From assembly GCA_046309355.1 (NCBI GenBank), contig JBKCPL010000066.1, positions 1 to 34,019 of the forward strand: 34,019 nt of DNA, written 5' to 3'. Positions within the stretch are counted from its first letter, which is position 1. Each line of letters starts with the position of its first letter. This document shows, piece after piece, positions 1 through 8,500 of the stretch. The DNA is from CAYSBE01 sp046309355. GTDB taxonomy: Bacteria; Bacteroidota; Bacteroidia; UKL13-3. The position numbers and the translations under genes were made by a program. The notes beneath the pieces are model-generated. The model saw only the letters and a program-made list of their open reading frames with translations, searched no databases and was not told the origin of the DNA.

Positions 1-25
1 ATGCATTGCCATACTCGTAATGTTA

Positions 26-298
26 TCAGCGTGAATTATGTGCCATCAAACCTTCTTTGGTAGCCAGATAATGATACTTGTGCATGTCGTCTGTATCGTA
101 AATAAAACTGCGTATGTATTCTGATTTTTCTTCGTCCCACAACATTGGCACAATGTACTTTCTGTGAATGAGCTGTTTCAGTACATCAGCCACAACAGCA
201 GGTTTTTCGGTACATTCTTCCAGTATATGCTTAAATGGCTCAACAAAATACACGGCATTTAAAATATCGTATTCAATATCAGACAACAGTTCGTTCAT
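26..298 (-). CDS. Small hypothetical protein, 90 aa
   Basis: I do not recognise this family. The protein is short, acidic and has no signal peptide or membrane segment. The central stretch (about residues 9-55, with an EYDILNAV start and a later VADVLKQLIHRKYI helix followed by a beta-like segment) has the look of a small winged-helix fold, but this is only an impression. Its ATG overlaps the stop codon of the upstream glycosyltransferase gene as ATGA, so it is very likely translationally coupled to it and belongs to the same operon. A role linked to the glycosyltransferase is inference from position only. Confidence 0.65.
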   Translation of the reverse strand: MNELLSDIEYDILNAVYFVEPFKHILEECTEKPAVVADVLKQLIHRKYIVPMLWDEEKSEYIRSFIYDTDDMHKYHYLATKEGLMAHNSR

Positions 299-1428
299 TT
301 CAGTGTTCGTTCTTTCCAGGTGTATGAAGCAGTATTTGCCAGCAAACCGATTATGAGTACATAAAGTATATGGAAAATTTCAGCTGCGGGCAACAGGAGC
401 AAATATTCTGTTTTTCTAAAAAATCTCATCACACTTTGCAGAAATAACAGCTCTACGAGCGTTTTGCCAAGTAATAAAATCAAACCTGCATAAAAGTTGA
501 CAAAAAACATAACGACTACAGCCGCATTAAACAGGTATGCACCGGCCAGTATAGCAGTTATATATCGATTGGCATAATGAAAACTTTTAGAAACCCAGCG
601 TTTCCGCTGTTCGGATAGTTGATGCAAAGTAGAATTAGCGGTAGTGTGCACTATGGCATCAACATGTTTAAGAAAGGAAACTGCATCAGGGTACCGCTTA
701 TGTACTTTGTGCAGCAAAAATTCGTCATCGCCTGAGGCCAGGTATTCGTTGCCTGAATAGCCTCCTACTTCGTGAAATACCTGACGTTCAAAAATGAGGT
801 TAGCCGCACTGCACATATTCGGATACCGCAGCTGAATGGCGGCCCCGCCAATAGCTACAAGTCCGGCAAACTCAAGAGCCTGAAACCGCTCGAACAACGT
901 AGTTGCCGAAAATGCTACAGGTGCATACACCATTTTATGCCTGTGCTGTGCAAGGTATGAGTCAATAGTGGTTAACCAATGTTCGCCTCTAATACAGTCG
1001 CCATCGGTTAGCACTATGTATGTTCCTTTTGCTTGCTCCACAGCATAGGTAATGGCTGCTTTTTTCAATTTGCGCAAATCCCGATCATCCGTCATGTGCA
1101 CCAATCTGAAATTTTTAAGTTTATGCTGTTGAATATACTCATTCACTATTTGTGCAGTTGCATCGGTCGAATGGTCATTTACAATCAGCACATCAACTTT
1201 TTGTGATTCTACCTGTTGTTTAATAATGGATTCGAGGCATGCAGCAATATGCGCTTCTTCATTTCGTACAGGAATGACAATGGTATACGTTAAATCCGAC
1301 TCGTACGTAGAAGGTTTTTTAAAATACGGTATTCGTTCCCATCCTGCCCAATACGCAATAATCAATATGGCGTAAGCTGTCAGAAGCGAAAATGCAACTG
1401 TGTAAAAAACCGTCATTGTATTTTCCAC
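295..1428 (-). CDS. Glycosyltransferase family 2, membrane-anchored
   Basis: This is an inverting GT-A glycosyltransferase that should move a sugar from a nucleotide sugar to a lipid or glycan acceptor at the inner face of the cytoplasmic membrane. It has an N-terminal membrane helix (residues 8-28) and the GT2 start VIPVRNEEAHIAACLESI (51-68). VNDHSTD (83-89), the metal-binding TDGDC (141-145), GDDEF (233-237) and the QRKRW acceptor motif (274-278) follow in order. Two to three hydrophobic helices (about 290-365) close the protein. It overlaps the upstream flippase-like gene by 16 bases and the downstream small gene by ATGA. A second in-frame ATG lies four codons in. The acceptor and product are unknown; carotenoid- or glycolipid-type enzymes have similar architecture. 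Confidence 0.88.
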   Translation of the reverse strand: MENTMTVFYTVAFSLLTAYAILIIAYWAGWERIPYFKKPSTYESDLTYTIVIPVRNEEAHIAACLESIIKQQVESQKVDVLIVNDHSTDATAQIVNEYIQQHKLKNFRLVHMTDDRDLRKLKKAAITYAVEQAKGTYIVLTDGDCIRGEHWLTTIDSYLAQHRHKMVYAPVAFSATTLFERFQALEFAGLVAIGGAAIQLRYPNMCSAANLIFERQVFHEVGGYSGNEYLASGDDEFLLHKVHKRYPDAVSFLKHVDAIVHTTANSTLHQLSEQRKRWVSKSFHYANRYITAILAGAYLFNAAVVVMFFVNFYAGLILLLGKTLVELLFLQSVMRFFRKTEYLLLLPAAEIFHILYVLIIGLLANTASYTWKERTLK

Positions 1429-2375
1429 TTCAGAAGTACAACCATGCCGGCCAATGCCGGTATCATTAAGTTAACAATCCATACCGTATAGGCAGATAGC
1501 AGAATGCCCGGTATATGTACATGGCTCACAAACATTCCAAAAAACCAAAGTGCACTGGCACCGCGTAAACCCAACTCGAGCAAGAGAAAAGACGGAACAA
1601 AAGCCTGAGCACATAATGTGGCAAATATGCAAGTAACCGCCACTGATGCGTCAATCGCTACATTGTAAAAGCGAAGGATGAACAGGTACTGTACAACAAA
1701 AACAGTGTAGCGCAACACCGACAATACAAAAATGTGTAGCAGCTCCTCTTTTGAATAATCGGCAAAAACGACCGTGTATGTTTTCACTCTGGGCGAACTA
1801 AAAACTGAATGAATTCGGCCTAAATTCAGGTATAAATAGACAAACACCATCAGCAACACTCCCACAGCGGTGTACACCAGCGATAAGGTTTCTCCACGAT
1901 TGATAAGCAGTGCATATAGTGCAGGTATACCTGCCACCAACGTAATGGCCATTTGTGCCGTATTTGCTACTACAGCCACAACAGCGCCTTTTAATTTATT
2001 CAGCTGGCGGAGCTGCAGAATTCGTCCGGCAAAATCACCAATCTGATTCGGGGTAAATATGCTTAGGCACACACCCGACAAAACGCCCATACATGCACGA
2101 CTCAATGTAGTCGATTCGTATCGGGAAACCAGTTTTTGCCACTTAATACTTTCAAGCAACCAGTTTAGGGGCATAAGTATAACAGCGGCAAGTAAAAAGA
2201 TATAATTAGGCTTAAAAACGGATTGGTACGATTTAATCAATACATCAAAATCGTACGCATAAAATAATTTAAATGCAATGAAGCCTACTGTAAGGGGCAG
2301 CAGAAACCACCTGGCAATCCCGATAATTGTTTGTATGTTTCTGTTGGCGGCTATCAAGGTATTTGTAAATTGCAT
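1413..2375 (-). CDS. Flippase-like / lysylphosphatidylglycerol synthase TM-type membrane protein
   Basis: This is a polytopic inner-membrane protein of about 320 residues with seven or eight hydrophobic helices. It matches the flippase-like (LPG synthase TM region, UPF0104-type) family. The segment NWLLESIKWQKLV and the following GVCLSIFTPNQIGDFAGR region are typical of the family, where a conserved polar TP-N-iGd motif follows the second or third helix. A TTG start at 2396 is possible, but I chose the ATG at 2375 (MQFTNTL) because it gives a normal N terminus. No aminoacyl-transferase domain is present, so lysyl-lipid synthesis is not expected. Members beside GT2 genes are usually thought to handle lipid-linked glycans. 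It is the first gene of the operon and is divergent from ruvC with only about 30 bases between. Confidence 0.8.
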   Translation of the reverse strand: MQFTNTLIAANRNIQTIIGIARWFLLPLTVGFIAFKLFYAYDFDVLIKSYQSVFKPNYIFLLAAVILMPLNWLLESIKWQKLVSRYESTTLSRACMGVLSGVCLSIFTPNQIGDFAGRILQLRQLNKLKGAVVAVVANTAQMAITLVAGIPALYALLINRGETLSLVYTAVGVLLMVFVYLYLNLGRIHSVFSSPRVKTYTVVFADYSKEELLHIFVLSVLRYTVFVVQYLFILRFYNVAIDASVAVTCIFATLCAQAFVPSFLLLELGLRGASALWFFGMFVSHVHIPGILLSAYTVWIVNLMIPALAGMVVLLKWKIQ

Positions 2376-2407
2376 TCCATAATTGCAGGCAGTCAAATTA
2401 ACTACAT

Positions 2408-3013
2408 TTGGGCAACTTAGATACCATAAAAAATTACGAACGCATCATTCTGGGCATCGACCCCGGCACTATTGTTATGGGCTATGGACTTATAGGCATC
2501 AACCGCAAACAGCCGGCTATAATTAGTCTGGGAATAGTGAAGCTCGATAAATTGGATGAACACAGCCTGCGTTTAAAGCGCATTTTTGATCGGACACAAG
2601 CGCTTATTGATCAGTACAAACCTGATGAATTAGCCATTGAATCTCCTTTTTTTGGAAAAAATGTACAATCGATGCTTAAGTTGGGCCGTGCACAGGGGGT
2701 GGCTATAGCAGCCGCCTTAACCCGCGAGTTGTCTGTTATTGAATATTCACCCAAAAAAATCAAACAATCCATTACAGGAAACGGAAATGCCTCGAAAGAG
2801 CAGGTAGCGGCTATGCTGCAACGGTTATTAAAATTTGAAGAAACACCCGAATTTTTAGATGCCACAGACGGACTAGCCGCTGCTTACTGCCATTTCCTAC
2901 AAAACAGCGCTAGCAGCAGGGGAACAGATAAGAAATATACGGGCTGGAAAGCCTTTGTTACCCAAAATGCCGACAAGGTAAAAAGCCCAAAAACTGGGGG
3001 CACAAAAAAATAA
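2408..3013 (+). CDS. ruvC: Crossover junction endodeoxyribonuclease RuvC
   Basis: RuvC cuts Holliday junctions symmetrically as a dimer, together with the RuvAB branch-migration motor. All four acidic active-site residues are visible: D18 in ILGIDPGT, E78 in LAIESPFF, and D151 and D154 in DATDGLAAAYCH. The KNVQSMLKLGRAQG helix also fits the family. At 201 residues it is slightly longer than usual because of a lysine-rich tail after about residue 170. No ATG lies before the conserved IILGIDPGT strand, so the TTG at 2408 is the probable start. It is divergent from the membrane-protein gene and is not next to ruvA or ruvB. Confidence 0.96.
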   Translation: MGNLDTIKNYERIILGIDPGTIVMGYGLIGINRKQPAIISLGIVKLDKLDEHSLRLKRIFDRTQALIDQYKPDELAIESPFFGKNVQSMLKLGRAQGVAIAAALTRELSVIEYSPKKIKQSITGNGNASKEQVAAMLQRLLKFEETPEFLDATDGLAAAYCHFLQNSASSRGTDKKYTGWKAFVTQNADKVKSPKTGGTKK

Positions 3014-3025
3014 TTGCATCAAAAG

Positions 3026-3058
3026 TTGCTATTTATCAGAAAGTTTAATCTACCTTGC
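3026..3058 (+). promoter_or_regulatory. Candidate Bacteroidota promoter for the RRM protein gene
   Basis: A TTG at 3026-3028 and a TACCTTGC box at 3051-3058 are separated by 22 bases. They approximate the -33 TTTG and -7 TAnnTTTG consensus of Bacteroidota housekeeping sigma factor. The -7 box misses one T. It lies 25 bases upstream of the ATG. Confidence 0.45.
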
Positions 3059-3083
3059 ACGTTCACTTAATTATTTTTTTCAA

Positions 3084-3398
3084 ATGAAACTCTATGTAGG
3101 AAACTTAAGCTACCAAGCCACTGAGCAGGATCTTAAGGACTTATTCTCCGCTTACGGAGAAATCTCTTCGGTAAACATCATTAAAGACAAATTCACCGGA
3201 AGGGCAAAAGGATTTGCTTTCGTGGAAATGAACGATGATTCAGCAGCTAACAGCGCTATGCAATCGCTCAACGAAACCGAATTTAAACAACGTAAACTCA
3301 TTGTAAACGAGGCTAAGCCACGTGAAAACAATGGTGGCGACAGACCAAGACGTTCATTCAACAGAAACGATAACAGAAATAGTCTAGATCAGTTTTAA
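3084..3398 (+). CDS. RRM-domain RNA-binding protein
   Basis: This is a single RNA recognition motif protein of 104 residues, of the glycine-rich RNA-binding/cold-shock-like type found in Bacteroidota and Cyanobacteria. RNP2 is LYVGNL (residues 3-8) and RNP1 is KGFAFVEM (42-49), with the aromatic residues that stack on RNA bases present in both. The tail after about residue 82 is basic and asparagine/arginine-rich (PRRSFNRNDNRN) and should add nonspecific RNA affinity. It is monocistronic, with a promoter-like box upstream and a strong terminator downstream. A function in RNA chaperoning or post-transcriptional control is inferred from the family; the target RNAs are unknown. Confidence 0.93.
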   Translation: MKLYVGNLSYQATEQDLKDLFSAYGEISSVNIIKDKFTGRAKGFAFVEMNDDSAANSAMQSLNETEFKQRKLIVNEAKPRENNGGDRPRRSFNRNDNRNSLDQF

Positions 3399-3421
3399 TT
3401 GTTTGAATTACCCTCGCTAAG

Positions 3422-3455
3422 AAAGTCCCGGTCAGTAATGGTCGGGACTTTTTTT
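3422..3455 (+). terminator. Rho-independent terminator after the RRM gene
   Basis: A perfect 9-bp stem (AAAGTCCCG at 3422-3430 with CGGGACTTT at 3443-3451) encloses a 12-base loop and runs into seven T residues. It ends at the stop codon of the convergent HIT gene, so it separates the two converging transcripts. Confidence 0.85.
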
Positions 3456-3855
3456 ATACCGTATGCAATGCAGTGCTTATACGTTCAGCTATGGCTACAT
3501 ATTCATCGTGCGACAATTGCACACGCTGTTTTTCAAAATTTATGTCTGCTAAATGTTGTAACGGAACCAGGTGTATGTGAGCGTGTGGCACTTCAAGGCC
3601 AATAACCGAAACACCCACTTTTTTGCAGGGTACCGCTTTCTTCAGCCCCAGCGCCAAGTATTTAGCAAAAAGCATCAGCTCCGAATAGCTGGCATCGTCC
3701 ATATCAAACAAGTAATCTATTTCCGATTTAGGAATAACAAGTGTATGTCCGGCTACTAATGGTCTTACATCCAGAAACGCTAGAAACTTATCGTTTTCGG
3801 CTACCTTGTAACAAGGTATCTCGCCTGCAATTATTTTAGAAAATATGCTGCTCAT
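3454..3855 (-). CDS. HIT family nucleotide-binding protein
   Basis: This is a histidine-triad hydrolase or transferase of the HINT/PKCI branch, which acts on nucleoside phosphoramidates or dinucleotides in the cytoplasm. The N-terminal SIFSKIIAGEIPCYKV and FLDVRPLVAGHTLVIPK segments are typical. The triad is PHAHIHLVP, with His91, His93 and the nucleophile His95. At 133 residues it has normal length. It starts nine bases after the greA stop codon, so greA and this gene form an operon. The physiological substrate cannot be told from sequence. Confidence 0.95.
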   Translation of the reverse strand: MSSIFSKIIAGEIPCYKVAENDKFLAFLDVRPLVAGHTLVIPKSEIDYLFDMDDASYSELMLFAKYLALGLKKAVPCKKVGVSVIGLEVPHAHIHLVPLQHLADINFEKQRVQLSHDEYVAIAERISTALHTV

Positions 3856-3864
3856 TGGTATTAG

Positions 3865-4338
3865 CTACAATGTAATATCCAGTATTTCCAATTTTATCAT
3901 TCCTGCCGGGGCAGTTACATCCACCACCTCACCTTTTTTCCTACCCATTAAGGCTGCGCCTATGGGCGACTTAAACGATATTTTACCTGTTTTAAAATCA
4001 GCTTCCTTTTCCGATACGAGTATGTAAAGCATTTGCTGCTTGCTTTTATGGTTCAGCACTTTCACTTTACTCAGCATCATTACTTTGCTGGTGTCCAGTT
4101 TTGACTCGTCAATAATGCGGCTGCGGCTAAGCAAATCTTCCAGCTTAGCAATACGAGCCTCCAGCAAACCCTGATCTTCTTTTGCCGCATGGTACTCGGC
4201 ATTTTCGCTCAGGTCGCCTTTGTCACGGGCTTCGGCTATCTGCTTGGAAATAAATGGGCGCTGCACATACTTCATTTCATGCAGTTCCTGCTGCATTTTT
4301 TCAAATCCTTCTTTTGATACGTAATTTATTTCTGCCAT
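3865..4338 (-). CDS. greA: Transcription elongation factor GreA
   Basis: GreA rescues backtracked RNA polymerase by stimulating cleavage of the nascent RNA 3' end. The N-terminal coiled coil holds the conserved GDLSENAEYHAAKEDQ, whose tip acids coordinate the catalytic magnesium. The C-terminal FKBP-like domain carries the family pattern SPIGAALMGRKKGEVV. The open frame extends 22 codons upstream to 4404, but that extension is basic and unlike GreA. I therefore chose the ATG at 4338 (MAEINYVSKEGF), giving the usual length of 157 residues. It is cotranscribed with the HIT gene, and a promoter-like box lies about 80 bases upstream. Confidence 0.95.
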   Translation of the reverse strand: MAEINYVSKEGFEKMQQELHEMKYVQRPFISKQIAEARDKGDLSENAEYHAAKEDQGLLEARIAKLEDLLSRSRIIDESKLDTSKVMMLSKVKVLNHKSKQQMLYILVSEKEADFKTGKISFKSPIGAALMGRKKGEVVDVTAPAGMIKLEILDITL

Positions 4339-4417
4339 ATCTTTCGTGATAACAACTAAGGTATAAAAACAAATGAAACGCCTCCTTTTCAGGAAACGTT
4401 TCACATAGTATTGATTG

Positions 4418-4449
4418 CAAATATATTAACTTTTCTTGCTACCTATCAA
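4418..4449 (-). promoter_or_regulatory. Candidate promoter for greA-HIT
   Basis: On the minus strand a perfect TAnnTTTG box (TATATTTG, 4418-4425) is preceded by TTG (4447-4449) at 21 bases. The -33 element overlaps the 3' end of the upstream PorV-like gene, so greA can be transcribed independently of the envelope cassette. Confidence 0.55.
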
Positions 4450-5511
4450 CAGGCGAAGAGAAAGATTATGAATTCCACTGAATACGCGGGTAGGTGCATA
4501 GGCATAATCCAATGCCAGTCGTGTGCCGTTTTCTGAAATAGGAAGTTGAATAGTTAGACCTGCTGTTGTACCCCAGTACTGTGTTCTGAAATCATCACTG
4601 GTAATATTTTCCTGCCAGCCATATCCGGCACGAAGCATGAATGTTTCTTTGAAGGCATACTCACCACCTAATGAAACTACATTGCTTGAAAATGCATTGT
4701 AGTTAAAATTTCCCATTGCAGTAAGTCTGTGAAAATATGAATTGGGATCTTTGTCTAATCGCATATCGTATGCTAGTCCGATGTTAACCAACGCAGGTAT
4801 ATTAAATTTTTCAGCAATTAACGATGCACGTCTGTCAGCACCGGTTGCAGGGTTAATAGAGCGGAAAGACAAACCTGAACCTCCGTAATTCATGTCGGGT
4901 CCAATGTTTCGCACACCGATACCTAGACGAAAATCTTCTTTCTTCAATTTATTTTTAGGATTAAGTGCCGTTTGATACTGCACTCCAAAGTCGAATCCAA
5001 TGCCTGTTGCTGAAGCATCAGCTATACCTTCATTGATAATGCGTACGAGTGCTCCACCGGTAATACTGTTGGAGAATTGTTTAGCATAGGCAAATCCAAT
5101 ATTGATAATTTGTGGTGTAAATGTTCCAATATCGCCATCTGGCTGTGAATTGGTTCGAATGGGAATATCACCCAATTGCATTTGAGTAAAACTTAATCCG
5201 AACACATTGCCATTGCCGAGATGCTGGCTCAATGAAAAATTATTTAAAAAAACATCTGTTCCCTGCAGGTAAATTACACGGTTAGCCATGATTTCAGTTC
5301 CTGTAGTGTAAGCCAAGCCCCCCAAGTTGAAATGCATAGCCTCAGCTCCACGAATGCTGGCTGTGTTTGCCCCAAACGTACCCGCTGAGCGTGCGTAAGG
5401 ATTTAGCAACAACTGCGTGCCTCCTGCTCCACCTGATCGATCAGGGTTACCGGCAAACACCAACTGGCTAGAGATTGCCAATGCAATGGATAGTGTGTAT
5501 ATTTTTTTCAT
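4426..5511 (-). CDS. PorV/PorQ-family outer membrane beta-barrel protein
   Basis: The product is an outer-membrane protein of about 361 residues with a signal peptide (MKKIYTLSIALAISSQLVFA). The mature N terminus contains the family's hallmark GAGGTQLLLNPYARSAGTFGAN-type segment, then AEAMHFNLGGLA. Many alternating hydrophobic/aromatic strands follow, consistent with a FadL-like barrel. In the T9SS, PorV shuttles secreted cargo from the SprA translocon to the attachment complex or sortase, and PorQ paralogues do related tasks. I cannot say which role applies here. A second ATG at 5517 is possible. It is the last gene after the TonB receptor and a T9SS cargo gene, suggesting a dedicated role for them. 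Confidence 0.85.
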   Translation of the reverse strand: MKKIYTLSIALAISSQLVFAGNPDRSGGAGGTQLLLNPYARSAGTFGANTASIRGAEAMHFNLGGLAYTTGTEIMANRVIYLQGTDVFLNNFSLSQHLGNGNVFGLSFTQMQLGDIPIRTNSQPDGDIGTFTPQIINIGFAYAKQFSNSITGGALVRIINEGIADASATGIGFDFGVQYQTALNPKNKLKKEDFRLGIGVRNIGPDMNYGGSGLSFRSINPATGADRRASLIAEKFNIPALVNIGLAYDMRLDKDPNSYFHRLTAMGNFNYNAFSSNVVSLGGEYAFKETFMLRAGYGWQENITSDDFRTQYWGTTAGLTIQLPISENGTRLALDYAYAPTRVFSGIHNLSLRLLIGSKKS

Positions 5512-5535
5512 GTACATATCTTTTCAGTTTATAAG

Positions 5536-5564
5536 TGCACACCGGAATGGGTAACCGGTGTGCA
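5536..5564 (-). other. Intercistronic hairpin between the T9SS cargo gene and the PorV-like gene
   Basis: A perfect 10-bp inverted repeat (5536-5545 with 5555-5564) encloses a nine-base loop. No T-run follows on either strand, so it is not a classical terminator. It could stabilise mRNA ends or mark a processing site that lets the PorV-like gene be expressed at a different level from the very long genes before it. That role is inference. Confidence 0.6.
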
Positions 5565-5575
5565 TAGTTTATTTA

Positions 5576-8500
5576 TTAGAAGGAATCAAAATCGGCAGTT
5601 CGCATTATACCAAACCATTTAATCACTCGCTCTTCTCCTAAGTCAGGAGCTTTTATATTGATAAGGTAAACACCGCTTGCAATTGGTACGTTAGCATCAT
5701 TTTTAAGGTTCCATTCAATAAACGGAGTAGTAGCATCATCTTTACGAATAGTGCGAACAAGAACTCCATCCATGGTAAATATTCGAATGGTGCAACGAGA
5801 AGGCAAATTCACTATGCGAACACGTGTATCTAGTTGGTTACCGGGATCCTCGAAGGCTGAATAAGCATAAAATGGATTCGGCACTACACCTACATTGTCC
5901 AGTATACGCTTGCCAGCCGTTTTTGACAGTTCAGGCGCAACACCTTCTGTGTTGAACAAGAAATAAGGTAAACTGTCGTTCAGGCTTGAAGCTGCAGTAG
6001 CAAATTTTGCATACGGACGTTTAACACGTATACGAACTTTCATTTCCGATGGAACAAGTCCATCTGCAGGGGAGTTGAAGCTGCGTCCGGAAGACAATAC
6101 CGGCATGCTGGTCCACATAGCCTGACTGTATAACATACGCTTACGAATAGCATAGGCGATATTTGACACATTGGATTGGATGGCATCGTTACATCCAACG
6201 GTCATCACACAGCGGTAGTTTCGTCCTTCATCGTATTTGGTATTTTTAAACGAGATAGCCGAAGAACTGCTGCCCTGAGCCCACCGCTTAGTGCTGCTCA
6301 TCACATAAATATAATGCTTACCTCCAAATATTGGTCTGCGTGTATTGAAATCAATAAGGCGTGAAGAGGGATTCCAAAGCATGTCAGAACCATTGTCTCC
6401 AGGCAATGAAGAGTCTTCTCCAAACATGATATTCAGGCGTTCACCGGTTTCTACGTTGTAAGCATAGCCTGGGAACCAGCTCATACCTGAATCTGCAACA
6501 TAGTTGGCAGCATCAGGATTACTTGGATCGTTCAGACCTCCCTGCGCAATCGTGCGGCCATTTTTATCAACTGATGCGGCTTTGCGCACATCCATTTTTT
6601 CTGCACCACCCTGGTTGGTATTTTGGTACTCGCCAGTTTCAATAACTATACAGCGTGTCCATTTTGACTTATCGGGGGTGATAACAAAGTCAACACTGTA
6701 TACATCGAACAACTCATTATCCTGACTAGCCGTTCCATCACCCAATGAAGGCGATATCTGACCATCCCATCCCGGACCAAATGTTGGGAACTTGGTGGGA
6801 GAATTTGTTCTCCAGCGTGAGGTTAAGCAATACGGTGCCCACGTACTGTTCACTATGTTGCTAAAATTTTTGCGCGGGTCGTAAGCCGGTGGGCTATTTA
6901 TACTTACCCATTTACGGGCAAAGTCATCTGTTTCCCCATTGCTAAATTTAGGTGTACCTGTACCGAAATTGCCTGAGCGTATCCAATTAAACTGAGGCGC
7001 AAGTGTTAGTGCAGGACCATAAGCTATATTAGAGAATGTTGGATCTTCATCACGTACACTGGTTAGCCATTGATCGGCTGAGTTTTGCCACTCAATACTT
7101 GAAGTAATGAATCCGTTACTCAAATCAGTAGGAGCATCCGATTGCCCGGGTAGTATTGACTGGGTAAGCTGAACAGATAATCCCCAGCGTGTAAATATTT
7201 GCTCATAGTCATTATTTATGGTTTTGATTCCGCGTGCAATTTCGCCAGTGGTTAAATCTTTAAGGAACCAACTTGTTGCATTCGCACGCAAGGAGTCGTT
7301 TATTCTAGCGTTAACAGATGTGTCGCGCAGGTATAAGGCAAATTGTGTTTTGGGCAGTTTTACCGGATCAATTACTTTTACTCCCACAGGTCCTTTGCCG
7401 GGCTGATAAATACGCTTAGCTACATAACCGTTTGATGCTTGCATCAATTCGTTTACTGACTCAGTACTCAATTCAAGTTCCAAACCGCCATTTCCTACGC
7501 CTTCTACCTGATTGATAACAAATCCATCGCCATAACCGGCATTTATTTGTGTACCACCATTTAAGAATGAAGGATCATGCGGTGTAGCAGTGTACACAAC
7601 TAATTCCTGCCTTGTTATGGTTTTACGGCCCGGCAGATACTGCAAGTCATCGGTAACACAATTTGTGGCATACGCATAGGCGACAATCATATAATGGTAG
7701 TTCTTGAAGTTAACCAATGTTTGGTCAGTACCTGTTTCAAACACATCCTTCTCCACCACAAATGAATGCTTAATACCTTTATCTTCACCTTTAACCATTA
7801 TCTTCTTCACATTTTCATTCAATTCAGGATCGCGTACAGAATTCACCAACATGGTTACTCCGTCCACTATGTCGAATTGAGCAATGAGACGTGCTTGACT
7901 AAGATCATTAATGTCATTAGGTACATTCGGCTTAGCTAACTGATAAACCTGATAGCCCTGAAATTTATATAGGGTCCGTTCTGTACACTTGCCTGAAAAA
8001 GAGTCTACAAAATTCTCAACCGTTTCTGTATTGGTCATATTTATAATGAGTCGTTTATTCAACTCCACTATTTCCAATGTAGGTGCATCAGGTCCGGCTA
8101 TGATGTTAAAATTATTCTTGAACAATACGAATGCCTTTTCACTGGCTTGCTTGAGCAGGTTAAATGATCCAGTAGAACCGCCTGATGAAGCACGTGCCCA
8201 AACTACTCCTATTACAACACGATTGCGGGCACCGGGCAATAAGCTGAATGGCCCTGCAGTCTGCAGAAAACGTCTGTCAGCAGGTGGGTTACCAGCTGTA
8301 CGCTCAGTCCACTCCTGACGTTTGGGTACTGCCGGATCTGAATTTCCTGGGAACATAAAACTTGCTGTATCGCTTCCTCCTTTGCCTGTTCCACCATAAG
8401 TAATGGGTGCCCCATCTTTCCATCTTCCATTCAAATATCCCCAGTAGTGTTCCGGACGTGTAGGATTACCCTGAGGCGAAAAATCGTTATTGTAGTATAC

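Noticed and set aside
4339..4404. 22-codon extension of greA
   Set aside because: GreA proteins begin at the MAEINYVSKEGF equivalent, and the basic extension has no family counterpart.
7989..8318. 109-codon plus-strand frame inside the T9SS cargo gene
   Set aside because: It is antisense to a long, well-supported gene, with low-complexity composition and no promoter or family match.
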